This document shows, in pieces, positions 1-8,284 of a stretch of DNA of 64,000 nucleotides (position 1 is its first letter; each line of letters starts with the position of its first letter). Source of the stretch: Faecimorpha stercoravium (lineage in GTDB: Bacteria; Bacillota; Clostridia; Lachnospirales; Bianqueaceae); NCBI GenBank assembly GCA_018712555.1, contig DVGT01000001.1, positions 1 through 64,000 on the forward strand, in the 5' to 3' direction. Under the pieces are notes generated by a model that did no database searches, was not told where the DNA came from, and saw nothing but the letters and a program-made list of their open reading frames with translations. A program made the translations under genes and the position numbers.

Positions 1-806
1 GCTCTACTTTTTTCGCGCTGCTTTTCAAGTTTCAACACCTCCTTCGTCAGATTTTTGTAGGCTTCCGCCACCTTGCCACCGGGGTCGTGAGCATAGATGC
101 TCTTGCCCTCGGCGCTGGTCTCCTTGGCCCGGACCGAGTGGGGGATCTCGGTGCCGAACACCTTAATTTTGCTGCCATAGGTCTCCCGCAGCAGGGCGGC
201 GATTTCCCTGGCAAAGTTGGTACGGTTGTCCACCATCGTCAGCAGAATGCCGTCAATCTGGAGCTTGGGATTTAACTGCCGCTTGACCTTGTTGATGGTG
301 GACAGCAGCTGTTCCAGGCCCTTGGCGGGCAGATACTCCGCTTGGACGGGGACTATGATCCTGTTGGCGGCGGCCAGCGCGTTGACCGTGAGCATTCCCA
401 GGGAGGGTTGGCAGTCGATGAGGATATGGGAATACTGTCCCTTCACCGTGTCCAGATACTGCCGCAGAATCGTCTCGCGGCTCATGGCATTCACCAGGGA
501 TACCTCCATGCCGGAGAGCTGGATGTCGGCAGGCATCAGGTCCACGCCCTCCGGGTGGTGCAGGATGCCCTCGCCGGGTTTGATCGGCTCGTCCATGAGA
601 ATACGGCCCATCGCATCGGACAGGGTAAAGGGCAGCTTGTCCGGCTGCGGGTTGCCCAGGCTGATGGTGAGGCTGGCCTGCGGGTCAGCATCCACCAGCA
701 GCACCTTCTTCCCGGCCTGGGCCAGCCCTATCCCTAAGTTAGCGCAAGTGGTCGTTTTGCCGACGCCGCCCTTCTGGTTGGCGACGGCGATGATTTGCGT
801 GTTCAA
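1..806 (-). CDS. parA: ParA/Soj-family partition ATPase (cut by window start)
   Basis: A deviant Walker A motif (NQKGGVGKTT) lies about ten residues from the start, followed by VDADPQAS and an ILIDCQPSLG Walker B-like segment: the ParA/MinD family. Such ATPases bind DNA with ATP and segregate plasmids or integrative elements, normally with a ParB partner that would lie beyond the window edge. The start is read as TTG at 806-804, preceded by AAAGGAGG at a good distance; no better ATG exists nearby. About 268 codons are visible and the C-terminus is missing. The gene points away from rlmD, so an element body would extend to the left. Family is secure; that it belongs to an integrative conjugative element is inferred from the altered rlmD end next to it. 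Confidence 0.9.
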   Translation of the reverse strand, partial: MNTQIIAVANQKGGVGKTTTCANLGIGLAQAGKKVLLVDADPQASLTISLGNPQPDKLPFTLSDAMGRILMDEPIKPGEGILHHPEGVDLMPADIQLSGMEVSLVNAMSRETILRQYLDTVKGQYSHILIDCQPSLGMLTVNALAAANRIIVPVQAEYLPAKGLEQLLSTINKVKRQLNPKLQIDGILLTMVDNRTNFAREIAALLRETYGSKIKVFGTEIPHSVRAKETSAEGKSIYAHDPGGKVAEAYKNLTKEVLKLEKQREKSR

Positions 807-869
807 GAGAAATCCTCCTTTCTCAAAAATAAGCTGCCGGTCAGATAGACAGACAGCTATGTAAGGGAA

Positions 870-908
870 TAAAAAAAGCCGCTTGCTCTAACGTAAGAAC
901 AAACGGCT
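870..908 (-). terminator. Rho-independent terminator of rlmD
   Basis: Read on the minus strand, AGCCGTTTGTTCT and AGAGCAAGCGGCT form a 13-bp stem (two G-U pairs) around a 6-nt loop, followed by a run of seven T. It lies 33 bases after the rlmD stop and separates rlmD from the parA-side element. Confidence 0.85.
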
Positions 909-940
909 ATGTAAGCGCGATATTTAATTTTATGTAAAGA

Positions 941-2680
941 TTATATTACCGCAAAATAGTGAAGTGCATCCTTTATGGCTTCTACTTTCTCCGGTGTAGG
1001 ATGCTTTCTGGCCTGTTTCAATTTTTCAACTGCATTGGGAGCATCATACATAGGCAGTCCTAAACTTCTCTTTACCTCTGCAATATAAGCGGTATGAACC
1101 TTAAAACCATACTTTTCAAGAATATATTCCTTGATTCTCTTGTAGGTAACACGTTCTTTTGGCTTATATTGCTCCGCTCTCTGGACAATTTTATCCACTG
1201 GAATCTTGCCTTCGCCCTCGCCAAACTCCACGTCAATGTGGATATAACTATCTGGTTTTTTGTGGGATAAAAGAACTACCGTCTCCACATGCACCGTCCC
1301 CGGGAACATATCCACACACTGCACCGTTTCTACCCTGTACCCTGCCTCCAGAAACGCAGGCAGATCCCGTACTAAAGAAGTAGGCTTACAGGAGACATAG
1401 ATAAACTGCTCCGGCGCGTAAGCGAGAATCTTCGGCAACGCCTTCGGATGGATCCCATCCCGCGGCGGATCCAGAATGATCAAATCTGGCTTCTCCTGCA
1501 GCGTATCGACCAGCTTCAGGACGTCCCCTGCCAGGAAGGAGCAGTTTTTCAGTCCATTCAGGCGGGCATTTTCCTCGGCTGCACGTACCGCCTCTTCAAC
1601 CAACTCAATACCCAGCACCTTGCCAGCGCCCGCACCGGCCATGATCTGCGCGATGGTTCCTGTCCCGCAGTACAGATCAAAAACGGTCTTATGGCCCACA
1701 TCGCCCGCCAGATTTCGGATCGTCTCGTACAGCCGCTCTGCCCCCTGCGTATTCGTCTGAAAGAAGGAAAAGGCCGATAAACGGAAGGTCAGTCCCAGCA
1801 GACGTTCCGTCAAATAATCTTTTCCATAAAGCAGATACACCTGATCCGGTTTCACCACATCAGCCAGTGAATCATTTACAGTGTGCAGAATCCCCGTCAC
1901 CTTTCCCTCCAACGGCAGCGACAGAATCTTTTGCACAAATGCTTCTTCATCCAATACACCTTGCGATGAAGTGACCAGATTCACCAACAGCGATCCGTCC
2001 ATGAAACTGCGGCGAATCACCAGATGGCGCAATAATCCCTCATGACTGCGGGAATGATAAAAAGAAGCGCCCATCTGCTGAAAATACTGCTGTACGCCTG
2101 CTAACAGCACTCCATAGTCTGGATGCACAATCTGACAGTGCTCTACAGGCACAATGTCGTGAAAAGCATTCTGCTTATGTAAGCCGAGCGCCAGAGGTCC
2201 GCCTTTATACGCATCGCCAAAGGAAAATTCCATCTTGTTGCGATAGGCATAGACTAAGGGGCTGGGAACGATCGGGCTAAATGCATAGGACTCGCCATCA
2301 AGTACTGGAGTCAGAAGCTTACGAACCATGTCCTCTTTCCAGGATAGCTGAATATCATAGGAGACCGTCTGATAGGAGCAGCCTCCGCAGATATCCGCAT
2401 GGGGACACCTGGATGGTACTTCGTAGGAGGCAGGGCGGATGACACGGCGGAGCGTCCCTTCTCTGCGCTTACGCTGATGCGGAGATTGAAATACTTCGAC
2501 AATCTGTCCCGGCAGGACATTTTTCACATGCACAGGGTGGTCGGGAGCCTGATAGGCAGAAAAACCGGCGGTGGGAGCCTCTTCATCAGAGTGCTCCGGC
2601 ACCGCCGGAAGAACCGTGCCTTTATTCGGAAAAGCCACCGACTCCACCCTGCCTTGAAAGAGAGTGGGTTGTTTCTTCAT
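941..2680 (-). CDS. rlmD: 23S rRNA (uracil-1939-C5)-methyltransferase RlmD with C-terminal extension
   Basis: A 579-residue protein. The iron-sulfur cysteines are visible (CPHADICGGC, near residues 92-101), then the SAM motif FDLYCGTGT, an IILDPPRDG motif and the catalytic cysteine in YVSCKP. It methylates U1939 of 23S rRNA in the cytoplasm. Family members usually end shortly after the HVETV(V/T)LLS strand; here about 99 further residues (481-579; 941-1240) follow, rich in charged helices and ending YFAVI. I recall this tail on many Lachnospiraceae RlmD proteins and suspect it is supplied by an element integrated at the gene's 3' end. It lies 3 bases after the acidic membrane protein gene, in the same transcript, and has its own terminator. 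Confidence 0.95.
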   Translation of the reverse strand: MKKQPTLFQGRVESVAFPNKGTVLPAVPEHSDEEAPTAGFSAYQAPDHPVHVKNVLPGQIVEVFQSPHQRKRREGTLRRVIRPASYEVPSRCPHADICGGCSYQTVSYDIQLSWKEDMVRKLLTPVLDGESYAFSPIVPSPLVYAYRNKMEFSFGDAYKGGPLALGLHKQNAFHDIVPVEHCQIVHPDYGVLLAGVQQYFQQMGASFYHSRSHEGLLRHLVIRRSFMDGSLLVNLVTSSQGVLDEEAFVQKILSLPLEGKVTGILHTVNDSLADVVKPDQVYLLYGKDYLTERLLGLTFRLSAFSFFQTNTQGAERLYETIRNLAGDVGHKTVFDLYCGTGTIAQIMAGAGAGKVLGIELVEEAVRAAEENARLNGLKNCSFLAGDVLKLVDTLQEKPDLIILDPPRDGIHPKALPKILAYAPEQFIYVSCKPTSLVRDLPAFLEAGYRVETVQCVDMFPGTVHVETVVLLSHKKPDSYIHIDVEFGEGEGKIPVDKIVQRAEQYKPKERVTYKRIKEYILEKYGFKVHTAYIAEVKRSLGLPMYDAPNAVEKLKQARKHPTPEKVEAIKDALHYFAVI

Positions 2681-2683
2681 AGA

Positions 2684-2980
2684 TTACGACTCCTCATCGG
2701 TAGAATCCTCATCCTCGGACTCCACAGCCTCTTCATCCTCATCGGACTCGTCTTCCTCGTCCTCTTCGTCGTCATAATCTTCATCATCGTCTTCGTCGTC
2801 CCAATCTTCGTCGTCGAAGTCATCTTCATCCCAGTCCTCTTCCTCTTTACGCTTCAACAGGAATACAACCGTGATCAATGCAGCCACTGCCAGCACTGCG
2901 CCCAGCAGAATCCACATGAATTTCTTGTCTTTTTTCTTGGAAAGAAGTTCTTTTACTTGATCCATCTCTAATGCACTCAT
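2684..2980 (-). CDS. Small membrane protein with very acidic tail
   Basis: A 98-residue protein of unknown function. Residues 1-20 are a charged cytoplasmic segment, about 21-43 a single membrane helix, and 46-98 an almost pure Asp/Glu tail with low sequence complexity. AAGGAGG precedes ATG 2980 at 10 nt; an in-frame ATG at 2965 is possible but has no better site. It is the first gene of a two-gene unit with rlmD and has a TATAAT box upstream. No enzymatic motif is visible. Similar small acidic-tail proteins are common in this family; I do not infer a role. Confidence 0.75.
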   Translation of the reverse strand: MSALEMDQVKELLSKKKDKKFMWILLGAVLAVAALITVVFLLKRKEEEDWDEDDFDDEDWDDEDDDEDYDDEEDEEDESDEDEEAVESEDEDSTDEES

Positions 2981-3083
2981 AATTGATCCATCCTCCTTGA
3001 ATGTTGCTTTCCCCTATTATACCCCATCTTTCCAAATATAACAAGAGTTTTTTCAAAAACATATCAGCATGCTCGGGCGCAAT

Positions 3084-3119
3084 ATTATACAGCACCCTAA
3101 GGAGAACTTCTCCTCAGGG
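3084..3119 (-). promoter_or_regulatory. Promoter -10 box with overlapping palindrome
   Basis: TATAAT on the minus strand occupies 3084-3089. Immediately upstream, 3095-3119 is a near-perfect palindrome (CCCTAAGGAGAA, one base, TTCTCCTCAGGG; one mismatch) covering the -35 region. It could be an operator for the membrane protein/rlmD unit, or a hairpin ending the diguanylate cyclase transcript, whose stop lies 35 bases before it; there is no T-run, so an operator is slightly preferred. Confidence 0.5.
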
Positions 3120-3153
3120 CACCATTTCATCTTTCTTGCGACATGCATCACAC

Positions 3154-4245
3154 CTATTTTTCATGTTTCTTCTGGTACATGCTATGGTCGACTTGCTGCA
3201 AGATTTCATCAATCGTTTTATGCGGCGGTTCACAGAGCAGTAGTCCCGTACTCACCTGATTAAAGGGGCAGGGCGCTCCCTCCTCCCACTCTCTGCATTC
3301 CTTGAGGCGATCCATAATGTGCTGTGGGATAATGCCCGGATACAGCGCAATAAATTCATCTCCACCGAAGCGATATACCCTGCCGTCTCCCCGCAAAATC
3401 TGAGAACTCACCCTGGCGAAGTGTTTCAGATAGGCATCTCCTACAAGATGTCCATACTGATCATTCACCTGCTTAAATCGATCCAGATCCATAAACAATA
3501 CAGAAAACATCTCATTCTGCTCTATCAGATCCTGCAAGTGCTCCCAAAGCAAAGTCCGATTGCCCAATCCTGTCAATGAATCATGCATGGCTACCTGTTC
3601 CAAATGATCCATCTTCCCCGCATCCATTATAATCTTATAGAAAGTAAAATATGATACATAAATAGTAGATAAAAACAACACCATGAGGACCAGATTGACA
3701 TAGGAAGGCCTGCCCTGTGTAAGTGTAATGTGCAAAAAAAACAGCGAGAAAAAGTTCAGACTATTGCTGATCGCGATATACCGATACCATCGTTCATCAT
3801 ACTCTCTCATATTTTCGACAATGTAAATATAACGAGGTACGACCCATTTATAGAATGGATATACGCTGCTTAAAAATAGGATGTTCTCCACGAAAAGCGT
3901 ATATCCGATTCCCTCAATCCCCATGAGTTGAACCCACTGCATAGTCAGTGAAAAAACGCCCATCGAATATATCCAGCAGGTACAAACGATAATAAATAAA
4001 ATGGGGGTCTTTTCTTTATATAGGAAGCGAAAAGGAACCAGATATATGAATCCGAACAAACTCCATTTGCCATCACCCACAAACGAAATTGCTTCTGAAA
4101 CGGAAACGAAAGCCCCAAAAAACAACGCAGAAAAGAGAACCAGTACTCCTATGGTTTTTCCTTTTGTATACCGAGGATGACAACAAATCTGTGTTGTCAG
4201 CAGATTGAAAAATAAAACTTCGATCATGGGCAGATACTGTAACAT
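3154..4245 (-). CDS. Membrane diguanylate cyclase (GGDEF), 363 aa
   Basis: Residues 1-200 contain about six hydrophobic helices without a recognisable ligand domain. Residues 220-363 are a GGDEF domain: DSLTGLGNR at its start, FMDLDRFKQVND, and an intact FGGDEF signature, so it should convert two GTP into cyclic di-GMP. The RxxD inhibitory site five residues before the signature is not canonical (RGDG). It lies 24 bases downstream of a second GGDEF gene on the same strand, with an AAAGGA site between them. The tandem pair suggests two membrane inputs feeding one second messenger. Function of the domain is secure; the signal is unknown. Confidence 0.88.
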   Translation of the reverse strand: MLQYLPMIEVLFFNLLTTQICCHPRYTKGKTIGVLVLFSALFFGAFVSVSEAISFVGDGKWSLFGFIYLVPFRFLYKEKTPILFIIVCTCWIYSMGVFSLTMQWVQLMGIEGIGYTLFVENILFLSSVYPFYKWVVPRYIYIVENMREYDERWYRYIAISNSLNFFSLFFLHITLTQGRPSYVNLVLMVLFLSTIYVSYFTFYKIIMDAGKMDHLEQVAMHDSLTGLGNRTLLWEHLQDLIEQNEMFSVLFMDLDRFKQVNDQYGHLVGDAYLKHFARVSSQILRGDGRVYRFGGDEFIALYPGIIPQHIMDRLKECREWEEGAPCPFNQVSTGLLLCEPPHKTIDEILQQVDHSMYQKKHEK

Positions 4246-4269
4246 CTTAAAAAAAATCCTTTCTGAGTC

Positions 4270-5661
4270 TTATGATTTTCCTTGTATTTCTCCTATGCAA
4301 TACTGATCTCTCCCTTGACTTTTGGCCTTATATAGACATCGATCCGCACTCTCGTACAACTTTTGTAAAGAATCTGCCTGATAGAATGGCATAACTCCTA
4401 TACTACAGGAAAGCGTGTTGTCTGATCCCACAATCTGATGTATGCAATCCATGAAATGGTTCATCAATTCCTCCACATCTTTTTGTTTCATCGGCGTGTA
4501 CAAAAGTGCAGCAAACTCATCTCCGCCCATTCGTCCCACAATGCCCCAGTGATTTAAAACACTTTGCATACACTGCGCCACCTTACACAGCACCTCATCT
4601 CCCTTAGGATGTCCCATGGAATCGTTGACACGCTTAAAGTGATCCACATCCAAAATCAGAAAATATCCCATCTGATCTTCTGAAAAATGAAGTTTTTTCA
4701 ACACATGTTCGCAAAATGCGACAAATCCATTTCGATTCATGATGCCCGTCAGTGTGTCCATCTGTGCCTCATACCGTAGATAAGTTGTGTGCTGATAGAC
4801 AAAAAACAGGCACAGTACCACCAAAAATGTCAATGAAAGGATACCTAGCAGAAACTGCACCTGCAAATGCAGCAAATCGTAGTTTGCAATTTCGTTTAAT
4901 GCATATCCGCTGGCCTTCAGCACCTGCGACATACGCTGTACAAAATACCAGGCAATGGAAAGCGCCGCGATCAGCGTAAAAATAGCTGTTACAATAACAG
5001 GAAAAAAAGACCGTGTCTTTCTTATCTGAAGATTACGAACCGCTCTCATCTGCTGCTCAAAGCGCTTAAAAAACACGGTTTTCCGCATCATATAGGCTCC
5101 CACAACAATCAACACCGTCATCAGTGATGTTAGGATATTGTTCAACGCGCCAAAATCTTCAAAGGCACTTCCTATATGAAATCCCATCTCCGGGAAAAAT
5201 ACTCCTATAAAAGTATATACCAGAATCGAATGCAGGATTCGTCCTATCGCAGAAACAAGCCCAATCCATAAGCCGACATATCTCCTGGCTCTTTTTGCTG
5301 CTCGATAAAGTATTCCCACAAGAAATCCGAATAATATTCTGGAGCCCAGACTGACAAATAAGCTTCCGATAGGATCTCCGCTGAGAAAGGGAGAGAAAAT
5401 CTGATCTGCCGGAAGTACATAGGATGCGGAAGCCTTCCATAGACTAGCTAGTCCAAAAATGGCTCCTACCAGAGCTGACGATACGGGCCCCAAAATACAT
5501 CCAGCCAGAAGAACCGGAATATATGCAAACGTGATCGAAATAGGCTTTATATGCAAATATCCTAAAAATGAAAAAGACATTAATAACTCTATCGCAATGA
5601 TCCCCGCTAAAAGGCAGTTCTGAATCGGATTTTCTTTATATGTTCTCTCCATAAAACGCAA
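4270..5661 (-). CDS. Diguanylate cyclase with ECF S-component-like membrane sensor
   Basis: Residues 20-180 read like the substrate-binding S subunit of energy-coupling factor transporters: AYIPVLLAGCILGPVSSALVG followed by further helices and no ABC motor nearby. Two more hydrophobic segments (about 225-300) link to a C-terminal GGDEF domain with DTLTGIMNRNGF, ILDVDHFKRVND and an intact GRMGGDEF. Start choice: GGAGG stands 7 nt before a TTG (5661) and 16 nt before ATG 5652, so TTG is preferred; the longer reading to 5814 runs through the promoter. It is first in a two-gene operon. It may sense a vitamin-like ligand, but that is inference from fold resemblance only. Confidence 0.85.
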   Translation of the reverse strand: MRFMERTYKENPIQNCLLAGIIAIELLMSFSFLGYLHIKPISITFAYIPVLLAGCILGPVSSALVGAIFGLASLWKASASYVLPADQIFSPFLSGDPIGSLFVSLGSRILFGFLVGILYRAAKRARRYVGLWIGLVSAIGRILHSILVYTFIGVFFPEMGFHIGSAFEDFGALNNILTSLMTVLIVVGAYMMRKTVFFKRFEQQMRAVRNLQIRKTRSFFPVIVTAIFTLIAALSIAWYFVQRMSQVLKASGYALNEIANYDLLHLQVQFLLGILSLTFLVVLCLFFVYQHTTYLRYEAQMDTLTGIMNRNGFVAFCEHVLKKLHFSEDQMGYFLILDVDHFKRVNDSMGHPKGDEVLCKVAQCMQSVLNHWGIVGRMGGDEFAALLYTPMKQKDVEELMNHFMDCIHQIVGSDNTLSCSIGVMPFYQADSLQKLYESADRCLYKAKSQGRDQYCIGEIQGKS

Positions 5662-5710
5662 ATCAAACACCTCCGCTAACTTTTCACTGACAGCCTGAAT
5701 TTGTAGTCTT

Positions 5711-5739
5711 ATTATACAACAAAACGCGTCTTTATGCAA
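5711..5739 (-). promoter_or_regulatory. Promoter of the diguanylate cyclase operon
   Basis: On the minus strand TTGCAT (5734-5739) and TATAAT (5711-5716) are separated by 17 bases, a good vegetative-type promoter about 50 bases before the TTG start. Confidence 0.75.
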
Positions 5740-5805
5740 GACATTCGTCACATTTTCATACATTTCATACCATTTTCTTCTCACTATACGGTCATATTTT
5801 CTCTC

Positions 5806-5834
5806 TTGACGCACGTCTTTTCCAAGTTTATAAT
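5806..5834 (+). promoter_or_regulatory. Promoter of the GNAT-deaminase gene
   Basis: TTGACG (5806-5811), 17-base spacer, TATAAT (5829-5834), with AGGAGG at 5855-5860. It diverges from the cyclase promoter across the same intergenic region. Confidence 0.8.
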
Positions 5835-5868
5835 AAAAATAGCCTATATATCTCAGGAGGTTTTATGC

Positions 5869-6822
5869 ATGTCATCTATAGAAGTACCTACCCTAAAAAC
5901 TCAGCGGCTGATTTTAAGGCCCTTCTCTCTCGAGGATGCGGATGAAGTATACCGCAACTTTGCATCAGATGAACAAGTCACACGTTTTCTTGCCTTCGAT
6001 CCGCCTCGAAACGTCTCCGAAGCCCGAGACACCATCAACACATGGTGTATGTACTGTTCGGTTCCTGCTTATTTTCATTGGGCCATTGAACTTATCTCTC
6101 TGGGAGAAGTCATTGGTTCTCTTCGTGGAATCGTCACTGAAGCCACTTCTGTTGCGTCCTTGGACGCCTGTATAGGACGTCCCTGGTGGAATCAGGGGCT
6201 CATGACGGAAGCGCTCGCTGCCGTCATGCCTTTCTTTTTTAATACGCTCTCTATCTCCTGTCTCACAGCCTGTCATCATCCGGATTGCCCGGCTGCCGGT
6301 CATATACTGCGAAACTTCGGCTTTCAGCCTGAGGGAATCCGTCGGAGACAGGGGTATAGCAATCAGGGCGTCTATGACGAGATTTGCTATTCTCTTCTGC
6401 GGTCAGAGTATGAGCAGATTCAGGAAGATCCCGACCGTGCCCTCTGGGAAACCTTGTATCAGAAGGCGCTGTCTGTACTGAATCCTCGCGAAATTTCTTC
6501 CTGTATCGAAGCCGGTGGGGTCGGCGCCGCCCTATATACTGCCTCCCGGCACATCTATACCGGCGTCTGTATCGACACGGCCTGCACACTGGGCATGTGT
6601 GCCGAGCGCAATGCCATAGCCCATATGATCACCTGCGGTGAGCAGGAGATTCTCCGCATCGTAGCCGTGGGCAGTCATGGCCAGATTCTCTCTCCCTGCG
6701 GCGCCTGTCGGGAAATGTTGATGCAGCTGGGGCCTAATGCCCGCAACATACAAGTTCTCTTGAGCCGGGAGCCTTGGACTGTCATGACATTACAGGATCT
6801 GCTGCCGAACTGGTGGAATTAA
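5869..6822 (+). CDS. GNAT acetyltransferase fused to a cytidine deaminase-like domain
   Basis: A 317-residue two-domain protein. Residues 1-180 match RimJ/RimL-type GNAT acetyltransferases (TQRLILRPFSLEDADEVY at the start, then GRPWWNQGLMTEAL, LRNFGFQPEG). Residues 190-317 are a zinc deaminase domain: VGAALYTASRHIYTG, then CAERNA and PCGACRE, the zinc-binding and catalytic pattern of cytidine/blasticidin deaminases. AGGAGG lies 8 nt before ATG 5869; longer readings run through the promoter. The first domain would acetylate a small molecule or protein N-terminus and the second deaminate a nucleoside or nucleoside antibiotic. The pairing suggests detoxification by two chemistries, but that is inference. 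Confidence 0.85.
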   Translation: MSSIEVPTLKTQRLILRPFSLEDADEVYRNFASDEQVTRFLAFDPPRNVSEARDTINTWCMYCSVPAYFHWAIELISLGEVIGSLRGIVTEATSVASLDACIGRPWWNQGLMTEALAAVMPFFFNTLSISCLTACHHPDCPAAGHILRNFGFQPEGIRRRQGYSNQGVYDEICYSLLRSEYEQIQEDPDRALWETLYQKALSVLNPREISSCIEAGGVGAALYTASRHIYTGVCIDTACTLGMCAERNAIAHMITCGEQEILRIVAVGSHGQILSPCGACREMLMQLGPNARNIQVLLSREPWTVMTLQDLLPNWWN

Positions 6823-6851
6823 AAAAACAGTTGTTTTTTGGCGAAAATCGT

Positions 6852-6906
6852 GTATAATGGATATGTATATGCAAGCCTTCCCGCATCAAAACAGGCGGGA
6901 AGGCTT
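6852..6906 (+). terminator. Strong hairpin between a TATAAT box and the MATE gene
   Basis: AAGCCTTCCCGC (6873-6884) and GCGGGAAGGCTT (6895-6906) make a perfect 12-bp stem followed by TTTTTA: a rho-independent terminator for the upstream gene. A TATAAT at 6852-6857 (poor -35) precedes it, so it could instead sit at the very 5' end of the MATE transcript and act as an attenuator. The RBS of the MATE gene follows within 20 bases. Confidence 0.75.
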
Positions 6907-6931
6907 TTTATGATGAGAAAGGATATTAACC

Positions 6932-8284
6932 ATGCAGAATACATTCCTGAAAGAGAAACCCATCCCTCATCTCGTGCGTTCCATGTCCATCCCTGTAGTG
7001 CTGTCCATGTTCATTCAGTCCCTTTATAATATCGTAGACAGCATCTGGGTCGCGCAGCTCGGCACGGATGCGATCACAGCCGTTTCCCTGGCCTTTCCCT
7101 TACAGAATATCATCCTATCCGTCGGTGTCGGCATGGGCGTCGGAGTTGGTTCCCTTCTCTCCATGGCTCTGGGAGCGGGACATCAAGAGGAAGCAAACCG
7201 TATCGCATCCCTCGGAGTCTTTCTCACCCTCATTCACTGCCTGATATTCATCGGATTGGGCCTTGTCATCACCCGTCCCTTCCTGGCGCTGTTTACATCG
7301 GATCCCCAGATCCTCGGTTGGTCCTGTGACTATACCTATATCGTCCTTCTCCTTTCCTTCGGAGAGCTTCTCCAGATGTGCTTCGAGAAGATTTTTCAGG
7401 GTCTGGGCCGTATGAAGACGACCATGTTTCTCATGGCCAGCGGCTGTATCATCAACATTGTGCTGGATCCCGTGCTGATCTTCGGATGGTTCGGCTTTCC
7501 CGCTCTGGGTGTGGCCGGCGCCGCACTGGCTACGGTAATCGGCCAGATTGCGGCCATGTTCCTCTATGTCATCGTATACTGCCGTCAGCATATAGGAATC
7601 ACGATTCGTCTGCGCGACATGAAACCCCAAGGATCGATCATTCGGCGTATCTATGGTATCGGCGGCCCTTCCAGCCTGATGCTGTCCATGCCCTCTCTTC
7701 TGACGGGCATACTAAACGGCATTCTTACACAGTTCGATGCTGTCTACGTAGCCGTATTTGGTCTGTATTATAAGCTGCAAACCTTTGTGAACATGCCGGC
7801 TAATGGTGTAATTCAGGGGATGCGTCCTATCATCAGCTACAATTACGGCGCGGGAGAGCACGCTCGCGTCACGGAGACCATCCGATATGGCCTGCGGCTG
7901 ATCGCTTGTATCATGCTCATCGGAACCCTTGCCGCCCTGCTCATCCCCGGTCCGATCCTGCGTATCTTCGACGCAGATGAAACCCTGCTGGCCTACGGGG
8001 TCCCCGCCTTACGCATCATCGGTCCCAGTTTTCTTCTCTCTTCTGTAGGCATCGTCGCATCCGGCGTCTTCGAGGCATTAGGACGTGGACGTTCTTCTCT
8101 CCTCATCTCCCTGCTTCGCCAACTCATTATCATTGTTCCCTTGGGATGGATCCTTTCTCACTGGATCGGTCCCATCGGCATCTGGATCGCCTTTCCGGCT
8201 GCAGAACTGGTTTCCAGCCTTGTTGCCGTGCGCATGCTGCGATCCGTCACTATTAGAAAGGAGTCTTCTCATGAAGGAAAATAA
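6932..8284 (+). CDS. MATE-family multidrug/sodium antiporter
   Basis: A 450-residue, twelve-helix membrane protein. SIPVVLSMFIQSLYNIVDS near the N-terminus and the repeated half-protein organisation (VDSIWVAQLG, LDPVLIFGWFG, later GMRPIISYNYGA) are typical of the MATE/NorM exporters that expel cationic drugs or metabolites using Na+ or H+ gradients. AAAGGA precedes ATG 6932. The last 14 bases overlap the methyltransferase gene downstream, so the two are probably co-translated. The substrate cannot be read from sequence. Confidence 0.92.
   Translation: MQNTFLKEKPIPHLVRSMSIPVVLSMFIQSLYNIVDSIWVAQLGTDAITAVSLAFPLQNIILSVGVGMGVGVGSLLSMALGAGHQEEANRIASLGVFLTLIHCLIFIGLGLVITRPFLALFTSDPQILGWSCDYTYIVLLLSFGELLQMCFEKIFQGLGRMKTTMFLMASGCIINIVLDPVLIFGWFGFPALGVAGAALATVIGQIAAMFLYVIVYCRQHIGITIRLRDMKPQGSIIRRIYGIGGPSSLMLSMPSLLTGILNGILTQFDAVYVAVFGLYYKLQTFVNMPANGVIQGMRPIISYNYGAGEHARVTETIRYGLRLIACIMLIGTLAALLIPGPILRIFDADETLLAYGVPALRIIGPSFLLSSVGIVASGVFEALGRGRSSLLISLLRQLIIIVPLGWILSHWIGPIGIWIAFPAAELVSSLVAVRMLRSVTIRKESSHEGK

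Noticed and set aside
5662..5814. N-terminal extension of the ECF-like diguanylate cyclase to 5814
   Set aside because: It would cover a good -35/-10 promoter and lacks an RBS; the TTG at 5661 is well placed.
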